A program made the position numbers and the translations under genes. This document shows, piece by piece, positions 43,430-50,972 of a stretch of DNA of 62,556 nt. This DNA is from Planctomycetota bacterium (lineage in GTDB: Bacteria > Planctomycetota > Phycisphaerae > WQYP01): the NCBI GenBank assembly GCA_021805985.1, contig JAJZDN010000021.1:1-62556 (forward strand), in the 5' to 3' direction. The notes below the pieces were generated by a model. It was not told where the DNA came from. It worked only from the letters and a program-made list of their open reading frames with translations, and ran no database searches. Positions within the stretch are counted from its first letter, which is position 1, and each line of letters opens with the position of its first letter.

Positions 43430-44539
43430 TTAATACTGATCCAAATACCCTGCAATATGATCAATGGCCGCATCCAGGGAATGATCGTCCTGCAGCAGCA
43501 ATTCTGTCGCACACTGGCGGATGACGTTTTTCTGATCTTCCTCGGTAATGTATTCAACGGGAGATTTACCATCCATTCGCGCCAGCAACAGCGCCGCGAG
43601 AATTCTTCCCCCGCAGCCTGAAATTTCCGCAGCCATTGCTTTGGGTGCCGTTTCGCGATAGGTCTGCCAGAAATAATCCGCGGCGATCATGGCGGCCCGC
43701 CAGCGTTTTTTCAAATAAAACGCTTTAAGCATCAGATGATTCAAAAGTGTGGCCACATCGAAAGCGGGATTACCGTAAAACGCCACTTCAAAATCCAAAA
43801 TAAATAAATGAGCACTTTGGCCCTCCGCCGGTGCGCGCCAGAGCATATTTTTTGGTGAAAAATCACCATGAATCAGGCACTTGGGATGGCCAAGAAGCTC
43901 CGTTTCGATCTCTTGCAGTGCCGGGGCCACCGATTTATTTTTTTCGGCGACAAACCGCAGATAGGGGTCAATGCGCTGTTGGGTAAATCCCCGCGGCTCA
44001 CCAAATCGCAGCGCCCATTTGGCATCATTCATGGTAGAAACATGCAGCATGGCAAGAAGTTCTGCCGCTGCCTCAGCGGCGCGGCGATCAACCTGCCCGG
44101 TCAGCAACTGCTTTTTCCAATTCACCGCTCCCACCGGCGCTACAGAAATGGCCAGAACGCAATTTTCTAAATCACTCCAGAGGACCGTTGGAAGCGAATC
44201 AGCGGGCAGGATGTCCCGCAGCATGATCAAGGCATCGCGCTCCACCCATACCCGATCACGATCGACAGGCCAGTTGGCGGCGGTACGAAACTCCCCCAGC
44301 GGCTGCTTGATGACAAAACAGGCCCCGGACCGCATGCGCTTATCCGGAACGCCCCGTTTAATCTGGTGCGGGGTGCGCATGTCCGTTCCCACCGGCTCAC
44401 CGGCGTTCATGTCCATAATTTTGAGCACCACATTGGCCACCCCTCCGGTCAGGCTTTGTACCAGCACTTCCCCTTCGGGAGAAACGCTGCCACGGTGGCG
44501 TAAATATTCCAGGGCAGTTTGTTCAGAAAGTTCAATCAT
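43430..44539 (-). CDS. Aminoglycoside phosphotransferase-like kinase
   Basis: A 369-residue protein of the APH/choline kinase fold. The catalytic loop 'CLIHGDFSPKNMLW' gives the HxDxxxxN pattern, and 'FILDFEVAFYGNPAFDVATLL' the metal-binding Asp and the following helix. The N-lobe 'LVQSLTGGVANVVLKI' and 'CFVIKQPLGEF' holds the Gly-rich strand and the ATP-binding Lys. Family members phosphorylate small metabolites such as methylthioribose or amino sugars; resistance to aminoglycosides is not implied. It is 10 bases from the PIN-like gene upstream. Confidence 0.82.
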   Translation of the reverse strand: MIELSEQTALEYLRHRGSVSPEGEVLVQSLTGGVANVVLKIMDMNAGEPVGTDMRTPHQIKRGVPDKRMRSGACFVIKQPLGEFRTAANWPVDRDRVWVERDALIMLRDILPADSLPTVLWSDLENCVLAISVAPVGAVNWKKQLLTGQVDRRAAEAAAELLAMLHVSTMNDAKWALRFGEPRGFTQQRIDPYLRFVAEKNKSVAPALQEIETELLGHPKCLIHGDFSPKNMLWRAPAEGQSAHLFILDFEVAFYGNPAFDVATLLNHLMLKAFYLKKRWRAAMIAADYFWQTYRETAPKAMAAEISGCGGRILAALLLARMDGKSPVEYITEEDQKNVIRQCATELLLQDDHSLDAAIDHIAGYLDQY

Positions 44540-44548
44540 AGCGTTTTG

Positions 44549-44911
44549 TTAACCGGGTAACTGCCGCACCTTCACGCGGCCGGGAGTCACTGTATAAAGT
44601 CGCTTGGGTGATAGGCGCTTGTAACGTTCAAAAAGCCGATCCACTGCGGCGCTTCGATGCTGCGGTTCGGCAATCAACAGTACCAGGCAAAGAGGAAATG
44701 CCAAGCCCTGATCATAAACGGCATGAATAAAATCACGATCTGCTGTTAAAAGGCACCATTGCCGCTTTGCTAAATCAGCAAGCAGTTCCTTTGGAGCGCT
44801 TAATGCGGGCGTCTGGTCGGTGAGTTCTGCGATCTGATGCACGCGATGGCCGTGGCGAATCATTGCGTCGCCCGCATCCGCAGCCAGCCCGCCGTGGAGT
44901 AAAAACTGCAT
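44549..44911 (-). CDS. DUF5615-type PIN-like protein
   Basis: A 120-residue protein similar to the DUF5615 PIN-like toxins. 'LLTADRDFIHAVYDQGLAFP' is the family's central block with two Asp, and the C-terminus 'TPGRVKVRQLPG' matches its usual end. The N-terminus is 'MQFLLHGGLAADAGDAMIRHG', where the family has 'FLLDENLS'; the first acidic residues of the PIN site are replaced by His-Gly-Gly, so nuclease activity is doubtful. Its usual partner, a DUF433 protein, is not adjacent; one occurs at 49567-49773. Confidence 0.65.
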   Translation of the reverse strand: MQFLLHGGLAADAGDAMIRHGHRVHQIAELTDQTPALSAPKELLADLAKRQWCLLTADRDFIHAVYDQGLAFPLCLVLLIAEPQHRSAAVDRLFERYKRLSPKRLYTVTPGRVKVRQLPG

Positions 44912-45072
44912 TCAAAAGTCCCATCCGCGCTATTGCGCCTAAAAACCCCAGGAGCCCTTCCTAAGAGCCGCGGCAACACTCGCCAACGGCAATTCCTATG
45001 CGCGAATTATCCACAGAATTGCCCTGCCAGCCAAGTGCCACGCCAAGCGCCCGCCCAGTCCCCGGCTCCGGC

Positions 45073-45951
45073 TTACTTACTGCACCCCCCGCATCGGGCG
45101 TTAACCGCCAAAGCCATCGCCCCTGATGAAACATTATGCACACGATGCACCAACACTCCGCGCCGGGCCGCCAGACCCGTTACCAGTGCCGTAGCCATAT
45201 CACGTTGCTCCCAAGTATCTGGTGTTCCATTCGGGATAAGCGTTGATAAAAATCTCTTGCGTGATGCTCCGAGAACCACTGGAAAGCCATATTCTACCAA
45301 CTGGTCAATATGCGAAAGTATCCGCCAGTTATCTTCCATCGCCTTACCAAAACCCAGGCCTGGATCCAGCAGAATTTGATCATGCGCGATACCAGCGTCC
45401 ATGGCCGCTTTCGTCCGCTGCTGCAAATATCCAAAAACATCCGCACAAATGTTTTCCCGCGCCATGGGCGGATGCTGCGGACTTTCCATCCACATGTGCA
45501 TCAACACCACCAAACACCCAGTACGTGCCGCCAAAGGAAACATATCCGGATCATGTTCCCCAGCGGATGTATCGTTAATCATTCTGGCACCGGCGGAGAT
45601 CGCCGCTTGCGCCACCGCACTGCACCGTGTATCAACACTGAGAATGACTTCTGGATCGGTTTTAGCCACTTCACCCAGTCGCATTGCCAAGCCCTTAATG
45701 ACCGGAACTACCCGATGAATCTGTTGATCCGCCGACACCGGTACCACGCCCGGCCGATGAAAAGATGAGGCCTCACCGCCGATATCCAATATGCTCGCCC
45801 CCTGCTGCACCAGGCTAAGGCCCTGCTCAATACAAGCCTGATGATCAATTCCACTGGACGTGGAAAACCTGCCGCCATCACTGAAACTATCCGGCGTGAC
45901 ATTCACCACGCCCATAATCATCGGACGTACAATACCGGTACCCGTTGCCAT
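45073..45951 (-). CDS. folP: Dihydropteroate synthase
   Basis: A 292-residue TIM-barrel enzyme condensing pterin pyrophosphate with p-aminobenzoate in folate synthesis. 'MGVVNVTPDSFSDGGRF' is the diagnostic N-terminal motif; 'MINDTSAG', 'VLMHM', 'ILLDPGLGFGK' and 'VVLGASRKRFL' are the remaining strand ends, the last with the pterin-binding Lys and Arg. In loop 2, usually 'GGESTRPG', the sequence is 'GGEASSFHRPG', a longer variant. The start at 45951 has GGAG six bases upstream; ATGs at 45969 and 46083 are in frame. No other folate genes are adjacent. Confidence 0.92.
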   Translation of the reverse strand: MATGTGIVRPMIMGVVNVTPDSFSDGGRFSTSSGIDHQACIEQGLSLVQQGASILDIGGEASSFHRPGVVPVSADQQIHRVVPVIKGLAMRLGEVAKTDPEVILSVDTRCSAVAQAAISAGARMINDTSAGEHDPDMFPLAARTGCLVVLMHMWMESPQHPPMARENICADVFGYLQQRTKAAMDAGIAHDQILLDPGLGFGKAMEDNWRILSHIDQLVEYGFPVVLGASRKRFLSTLIPNGTPDTWEQRDMATALVTGLAARRGVLVHRVHNVSSGAMALAVNARCGGCSK

Positions 45952-46082
45952 ACACTTCTCCAAACCCATCAAACTCCGCCAGTGCTCTATGACGAAATGC
46001 ACGCTGTAAGTAATCTGATTATACCGCAACAGGAACCGTTCTGTGTCCCGGCACGTTGGCGCAAACCCGGAACCGCGCGGCA

Positions 46083-46153
46083 CGGATCACGAATCAATAA
46101 TCACGGATCACGGATCACGGATCAGGGATCACGGACCAACCTGTCACGGATCC
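46083..46153. repeat. Degenerate GATCACG array
   Basis: ATCACGG-like units, some altered (ATCAATA, ATCAGGG), run for about 70 bases between folP and the acetyltransferase gene. They match the perfect array at 26287-26319. Then GGTTGTTATTCATTGGTC and GAAGCGAAGCGCTT, pieces of the larger repeat family, follow to 46197. Confidence 0.75.
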
Positions 46154-46239
46154 CTGACTTCGGGTTGTTATTCATTGGTCATTGAAGCGAAGCGCTTAGC
46201 CCCTTGCCCCCTTGCGGCTCTTACGCCATGATATGGGGC

Positions 46240-46869
46240 ATGACCGAAACAAATACGCCAACCCTGCCAATAACAAATTCTGCCGCCGCCCGGCTGATCT
46301 CATCGGCCCCCACAAGCTGGAAGGTTCGGCGCTTACTTTGGAGCATGGTCCAATCCACACTCTATCGCTATTCCTTCCACACCTGCTCCAATTGGCGCAG
46401 CACCCTGCTACGGCTGTTTGGCGCGAAAATCGGCAAGCAATGCAGCATCCGCCGCACCAGCCGCGTGTATTATCCGTGGTTACTGGAAATGGGCGACCTG
46501 GGGTGTCTGGGTGATGACGTGGTGGTTTATAATTTAGGGCTGGTAAGGCTCGGGGCGCGGTCGTCGCTAAGTCAGGAAGCATACATTTGCGCCGGCACGC
46601 ATGACTACTCCAGCTTGGCGATGCCCTTGGTCACAGCACCGATAACCGTGGGATCAGATGCGTGGATCTGCGCGCGGGCATTCATCGGCCCGGGGGTAAC
46701 GGTCGGCGACGGTGCCGTAGTAGGTGCGTGCGCAGTGGCGATGCGGGATGTGCCACCGTGGACGGTTGCGGCGGGCAACCCGGCGCGGGTGATCAAGCCC
46801 AGGGTGTTGCAGGTCGCTAGCCCGGGCGACAGTGTGAAGGCCGGAACGCAGAAAGGTATCGAGGAATGA
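46240..46869 (+). CDS. WcaF-like left-handed beta-helix acetyltransferase
   Basis: A 209-residue O-acetyltransferase of the hexapeptide-repeat type. Hexapeptide turns ('IGKQCSIRRTSRV', 'LGDDVVVYNLG', 'ITVGSDAWICARAFIGPGVT', 'VGDGAVVGACAVA') and the ending 'VAAGNPARVIKPR' match the WcaF/colanic-acid acetyltransferase group. 'CAGTHDYS' contains the likely catalytic His. It would add acetyl groups to an exopolysaccharide sugar. No clear ribosome binding site; an ATG at 46228 is a second choice. It overlaps the next gene by ATGA and opens the polysaccharide locus. Confidence 0.82.
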   Translation: MTETNTPTLPITNSAAARLISSAPTSWKVRRLLWSMVQSTLYRYSFHTCSNWRSTLLRLFGAKIGKQCSIRRTSRVYYPWLLEMGDLGCLGDDVVVYNLGLVRLGARSSLSQEAYICAGTHDYSSLAMPLVTAPITVGSDAWICARAFIGPGVTVGDGAVVGACAVAMRDVPPWTVAAGNPARVIKPRVLQVASPGDSVKAGTQKGIEE

Positions 46870-47777
46870 CTGATATAAATACCGCTGGTGCGCCTCCTGG
46901 GCGAAAAACACCCGTATCCGTGATCATTCCGGCCAAGAACGAGCAGTCCAATCTCCGTGCGTGCCTGGAGCATTTAAGCTGGGCGGAGGAAGTATTCGTG
47001 GTTGATTCGCAAAGCACAGACGCGACAGCCTCGATTGCGGAATCGATGGGCGCTAAAGTGGTGCAGTTCCACTGGCACGGCAGTTACCCGAAGAAAAAAA
47101 ACTGGGCCTTGGAAAACCTTCCGCTCCGAAACGATTGGGTACTGATCGTTGACGCGGATGAGCACATCACTGAGGAATTGGCGAACGAAATTGCGGCGGC
47201 TGTCGCCAGCCCGGGGGATCGGGTTGGATTCTACATCAACCGTCGCTTCATGTTTGCAGGGAAATGGATTCGACATTGCGGCTATTATCCGAGCTGGAAT
47301 TTGCGGCTGATCAAACGGGGCTGCGGCCGGTATGAACAAATATCCGCATCCGCCGACACGCGCAGCGGTGATAACGAGGTTCATGAGCACGTAATCTGCG
47401 CCGGATCCACTAGCAGCCTGCGCAATGACATGCTCCATTACGCCTTCCCAGACATTGACACCTTCATGGAAAAGCACAACCGGTACAGCAATTGGGAGGC
47501 CTTGGTGCAACACGAGAGGCTCGGCGGCGGCCTTCCGAGGAACCCATTTGGCCATGAGCTTGAGCGCCGGCGCTTTCTCAAATACGTTGCCTCGCACATG
47601 CCGTTTCGGCCCGCGCTGCGATTCGTTTACGCCTATTTCTTTCGGCTTGGATTCCTCGACGGCCGACATGGATACGTGTTCTGCAGGCTCTTGGCGACTT
47701 ACGAATTACTCTGCGTTACTAAAGCGCAGGAGCTCAAATGGCGCAGCACTCGCGAGTTGAAAAAATCAAGCGAGTAA
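46866..47777 (+). CDS. Family 2 glycosyltransferase (WaaE/KdtX-like)
   Basis: A 303-residue GT-A enzyme. 'VSVIIPAKNEQSNLRACL' begins the nucleotide-binding fold, 'VVDSQSTDAT' follows, and 'LIVDADEHIT' contains the metal-binding DxD. Next 'KWIRHCGYYPSWNLRLIKRG' resembles the acceptor region of WaaE-like transferases that act on LPS core or exopolysaccharide. The C-terminal 'FRPALRFVYAYFFRLGFLDG' looks amphipathic and may touch the membrane. Translation is coupled to the acetyltransferase by the ATGA overlap. Confidence 0.87.
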   Translation: MTDINTAGAPPGRKTPVSVIIPAKNEQSNLRACLEHLSWAEEVFVVDSQSTDATASIAESMGAKVVQFHWHGSYPKKKNWALENLPLRNDWVLIVDADEHITEELANEIAAAVASPGDRVGFYINRRFMFAGKWIRHCGYYPSWNLRLIKRGCGRYEQISASADTRSGDNEVHEHVICAGSTSSLRNDMLHYAFPDIDTFMEKHNRYSNWEALVQHERLGGGLPRNPFGHELERRRFLKYVASHMPFRPALRFVYAYFFRLGFLDGRHGYVFCRLLATYELLCVTKAQELKWRSTRELKKSSE

Positions 47778-49091
47778 TGGCCAACTTTCACGTGACTTAT
47801 CTGGGTGCCAAATGCGAGCCTTGGGCAATTGGCACCGGCCGAGCTTGCATCAGACTCTGCGGTGGCAGCACCTGCCAACCGCCCCGCCCCCAGGATCCAA
47901 CGCCTTCCGCGATGCCAGATGCGAGATGACGCGATCTTAGTATTCAGTACCGAGGAGTTAGAAGTTAGAAGGCTTTTTGAAGCGCTGCGATGCCATTTTT
48001 TGGTATGGGAGATGCTGCAATGTTAGTATTCAGTACCGAGGAGTTAGGAGTTAGAAAGCTTTGAAGCGCTGCGCTGCCATTTTGTGGTATGCGGGATGCT
48101 CGGCAGGTGAACCAGCCGGCTAACATTTAACTTCTGATTGTTACTGCATGTACCGCAATTACTGCCAGTACTGTCACCTAAATCGCCTCCCAACTCCTAA
48201 ATTCTCCGCGGATGCGAGATGCCGCGCAGCGACAGCGCTTCCGGAAAATTCCAGGTTCCGGATTCCAGATTCCGGGGGCAAGGTGTCCAAGTTGTCCAGG
48301 TCACGGGGCTAGGGGGCCAAGTTGGACATGTTGACCAAGTGGTTGATTCTGGCGGGTTTGGTTGAAGGTGGCCAAGATGTCCAAGTTGTTTCAGGTTTTA
48401 GTATTCAGGAGCTACAAGTTAGGAGTTAGAAGGTTTTGAAGCGCTGCGCTGCCATTTTGCGGGTTGGCGGACGGGGTTACCACAACGACACAAAGACACG
48501 AAGAAGAAAGGGGGGTAGGATCCACAGAGATCACAGATTGATGTGGACGCAGGAGTTAGGAGTTAGAAGTTAGTGCGAGGTTACAGGGGCATCGGGCTGC
48601 GGCCCGATAGAACAGGAGAGAGTGGAGAGGTGAACAGTAGAGCAAATTCGGCTGGCGCAAAATGGTGGCTGTCGCCGTAACAAAACGGCCTCCTGCGGCC
48701 GATTAGAGCAGAGTATGTGCCACGGCGCACCGGGCGGGGGTATTTACTTTTCAAGCAACGAGATCAATGGTCAATGAGCGCTCGGCAATGATCAAAGGAC
48801 CTATTGGGGAAGCTATAGGGCGCGGATGGCGAGTTTAATAAACAATAATTAATGAGCAATGAGTAATCGTACGAGAACTCAGAAGCTAGGAGTTAGGAGT
48901 TAGAAGGCTTTGAAGCGCTTCGCTGCTGTTTTGCTGAATGCGAAATGCCGCAATCTTAGTATTCAGTACCGAGGAGTTAGGAGTTAGAATAAGGAGTGAA
49001 TTGGCAGGTTTACCTGCCAAGCAAAATAGCAGCGCCAGCGCTTCCAAACTCTAACTCCTAACTTCTCGCCTAACCCCTAACTCCTAACTCC
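47778..49091. repeat. Gene-free repeat-rich spacer
   Basis: I find no gene in these 1.3 kb. Two head-to-tail copies of a unit of about 85 bases (from TTAGTATTCAGTACCGAGG to GGTATGNGAGATGCTG) lie at 47937-48108. A partial copy is at 48403-48465, a fuller repeat-family copy at 48853-48955, and a reverse part at 49015-49091. Between them lie GTCCAAGTTGTCCA-like units (48275-48395), ACCACAACGACACAAAGACA (48479-48500) and GGATCCACAGAGATCACAG. GGAGTTA heptamers recur throughout. Confidence 0.75.
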
Positions 49092-49352
49092 TCAATGCTG
49101 CGTCTGTCCCCGGTCACCTGTAACCCCGCGCCGCCCCGTCCCGCGCCGGCTTTCTCGAATTGTTCGGACAATATCGGAGGTTGTCGCGCCCGTTCGCACG
49201 CCACGGACATCCAACGGAGACCCCTGGGGCTGCTGTGGAGAAACACGAAAGGCCTCTCCGCCACGCCTGCGAATAACCACGGGTTCGGACCGAGACCGAT
49301 TAAGAACTTCCGTCAGTTTTTGCCGTGCCTGCGAATAAGAATAAACTTTCAT
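49092..49352 (-). CDS. Phd/YefM-type antitoxin
   Basis: An 86-residue protein. The N-terminus 'MKVYSYSQARQKLTEVLNRS' followed by 'PVVIRRRGGEAFRVSP' is typical of Phd/YefM antitoxins, which bind DNA through this domain and neutralise a toxin with the C-terminal tail. The tail here is Arg/Gly/Thr-rich, unlike a normal neutralising helix, and runs into a repeat sequence at its end, so it may be altered. GAGG lies four bases before the ATG. The gene overlaps the stop of a PIN-toxin remnant upstream. Confidence 0.6.
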   Translation of the reverse strand: MKVYSYSQARQKLTEVLNRSRSEPVVIRRRGGEAFRVSPQQPQGSPLDVRGVRTGATTSDIVRTIRESRRGTGRRGVTGDRGQTQH

Positions 49353-49492
49353 ATTGCCTCTACAAGTCTGATATTCAGATTCTTGGCCACGCGTCGCATT
49401 CGCTGATCCAGGGTCAGCAGCGCACAACCTGATTGTATGGAGCATTGCAGTAAAAAATTGTACTCGTTGTGCGCCCGAGAGGCAAGACAAAT
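49349..49492 (-). pseudogene. C-terminal remnant of a PIN-domain toxin
   Basis: An open stretch after a stop reads 'SRAHNEYNFLLQCSIQSGCA' then 'LLTLDQRMRRVAKNLNIRLV', a good match to the C-terminal PIN block with its conserved Asp. The N-terminal two thirds are absent, so this is a relic. Its stop overlaps the ATG of the antitoxin, so the toxin preceded the antitoxin in the original pair. Confidence 0.6.
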
Positions 49493-49566
49493 TCATGGTT
49501 TACGCAGGGGAAGAACTCGGATCATGACACCTGCTTGGTGAGCGTGATGTCAAACTCCTCGCTACG

Positions 49567-49773
49567 CTATGCTGCGTAAGCCAACGCAGCGCGGATATCA
49601 AGCTCCTCGAGGTAGGGATACGCAAGAAGAATTTCCCCAACACTTCGCCCCGCCGCCAGGAGCCCGACTACCATCCCAACTGTGACCCGCATTCCCCGAA
49701 TGCAAGGCTTTCTCCCCATTACTTCCGGCGCGCCGCTGATGCGATTCAACTCTTCTATGCCAGCAATACACAT
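49567..49773 (-). CDS. DUF433-family antitoxin-like protein
   Basis: A 68-residue protein matching DUF433: 'APEVMGRKPCIRGMRVTVGM' and 'ILLAYPYLEELDIRAALAYAA', the family's two blocks. Such proteins have a helix-turn-helix-like fold and usually precede a DUF5615 PIN-like toxin. No such gene follows here; the next 70 bases hold only a short unlike tail. There is no ribosome binding site; an extended -10 box lies seven bases before the ATG, so a leaderless transcript is likely. Confidence 0.75.
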   Translation of the reverse strand: MCIAGIEELNRISGAPEVMGRKPCIRGMRVTVGMVVGLLAAGRSVGEILLAYPYLEELDIRAALAYAA

Positions 49774-49780
49774 GCTATGA

Positions 49781-49789
49781 ATTATACCA
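49781..49789 (-). promoter_or_regulatory. Extended -10 box of the DUF433 gene
   Basis: TGGTATAAT on the reverse strand (extended -10). No convincing -35. Seven bases separate it from the ATG, placing the start point at or next to the start codon. Confidence 0.45.
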
Positions 49790-49896
49790 TGGCGGATGAC
49801 ATGACGCTATTATTTTTATCGCATTTTTCCCATCGGTGATACATGCCGCCGCCCCGGCGGCAAACAGGCAAATGTCTTTTTCAGTAAACTCGGTAT

Positions 49897-50040
49897 TGGC
49901 AGTACATGCACCGATTGGAGTTAGGAGTTAGAAGTTAGAATAATAAGGATGGGCAGGTTTAACCTGCCGGGCAAAATGGAAGCGGCTACGTGAAGTTTCC
50001 CGGCACGGCCGTATGGCCCGGAAATATTGTCACGCCCCCC
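49897..50040. repeat. Repeat modules before the VapBC-like pair
   Basis: Contains GGCAGTACATGC, GGAGTTAGGAGTTAGAAG, GCAGGTTTAACCTGC (a palindrome also near 49011) and then ACGGCCGTATGGCCCGGAAA, the reverse copy of the palindrome at 10970-11000. No gene is seen from 49790 to 50111. Confidence 0.65.
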
Positions 50041-50111
50041 AATCGCGGGCAAGGCAACCGGCAAGACGCCCCGCCTTGTTTAATCCAGCCAAATTAGCTA
50101 GACTATAATCC

Positions 50112-50369
50112 ATGCTATCGACCTGTTCAACTTTTGACGCAAAAAACCGCTTGGGTCGGCTACTGGATCGCGTGCAGGCGGGCGAAGTGGTCGTTATCAC
50201 CCGCCATGGACAACCGGTGGCAAAGTTGGTGCCCGCCACGACCTCTGATGCGGAATCCTTAACCGCTGTGCTCTCTGAATTAAAGCAGGTTCGAGACTTG
50301 ATCTCCCGACGCGGCATCAAGATTACGCGCAACGAGGTTCGCCGATGGAAACAGGGGGGGCGGAGGTAA
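50112..50369 (+). CDS. Phd/YefM-type antitoxin of a VapBC-like pair
   Basis: An 85-residue antitoxin. 'FDAKNRLGRLLDRVQAGEVV' and 'ITRHGQPVAKLVP' form the Phd/YefM DNA-binding domain. The C-terminal 'LTAVLSELKQVRDLISRRG' is helical and would wrap the toxin. Its TAA stop directly abuts the ATG of the PIN toxin, the usual VapBC organisation. Autorepression is expected, but I see no clear operator. Confidence 0.85.
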   Translation: MLSTCSTFDAKNRLGRLLDRVQAGEVVVITRHGQPVAKLVPATTSDAESLTAVLSELKQVRDLISRRGIKITRNEVRRWKQGGRR

Positions 50370-50780
50370 ATGGCTGCCGTTATGGACGCCTCGTTTGCTG
50401 CAACACTGTTTCTTCCCGATGAATCCTCCGCGCGTTCATCTGAATGCTTCGCCGAGACCGCATCGAATGGAATTATTGCGCCGGCGCTTTGGCAAGTCGA
50501 AGTCACGAATATTGTGGTTATGGCGCACCGCCGAAAACGGATCAGTACCGTGGTGATCGGCCAAATTCTTGAAATCATCGACCGGCTGCCGGTGGTTCTT
50601 GAGCCGGTTCTCACCCCCGGCCAGCGCGGGAGGGTCGCCAATATTGCCGTATCCCACAGGCTTTCAGCATACGACGCAGTTTATCTTGAACTGGCGATCC
50701 GGCGAGGTTTTGATCTGATGACACTGGATTCCGCGCTGGCGAAAACAGCGCGCACCATCGGCGTCAATGTCGTGGCGTGA
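50370..50780 (+). CDS. VapC-like PIN-domain toxin
   Basis: A 136-residue PIN ribonuclease. The four acidic positions are present: D6 in 'VMDASFAA', Glu in 'LWQVEVTN', Asp in 'LSAYDAVYLELA' and Asp in 'LMTLDSALAK', so it looks active. VapC toxins cut specific RNAs, often tRNA or rRNA, and stop growth until the antitoxin returns. The pair lies between the two parts of the polysaccharide locus and is flanked on both sides by repeats. Confidence 0.88.
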   Translation: MAAVMDASFAATLFLPDESSARSSECFAETASNGIIAPALWQVEVTNIVVMAHRRKRISTVVIGQILEIIDRLPVVLEPVLTPGQRGRVANIAVSHRLSAYDAVYLELAIRRGFDLMTLDSALAKTARTIGVNVVA

Positions 50781-50814
50781 CCGATCAGATAACCCCCAGG
50801 GCATCGGCAGAATG

Positions 50815-50965
50815 CAGAATGCCAGATGCGAGGTTACAGCATTAGCCATTACTCATTACCCATTATTCATTATTCATTGCAATCGCTAGCGCCTCCAAAC
50901 TCTTCTAACTTCTAACTCCTAACTCCTTTCCCAATACCAGATGCTGAATGCGAAATGCCGCGAAG
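50815..50965. repeat. Repeat-family fragments after the VapBC-like pair
   Basis: CATTACTCATTACCCATTATTC, then on the reverse strand GAGGCGCTAGCGATTGC and GGAGTTAGGAGTTAGAAG, then ATGCGAAATGCCGC. These are pieces of the family seen at 48.9 and 62.3 kb. Confidence 0.6.
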
Positions 50966-50972
50966 CTGAAGG

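Noticed and set aside
43430-44539. APH-like kinase as an aminoglycoside resistance gene
   Set aside because: Only the fold motifs are present; the family mostly acts on metabolites and nothing points to drug resistance.
47805-48026. Short forward frames after the GT2 gene
   Set aside because: They lie in repeat modules and are copies of non-coding blocks.
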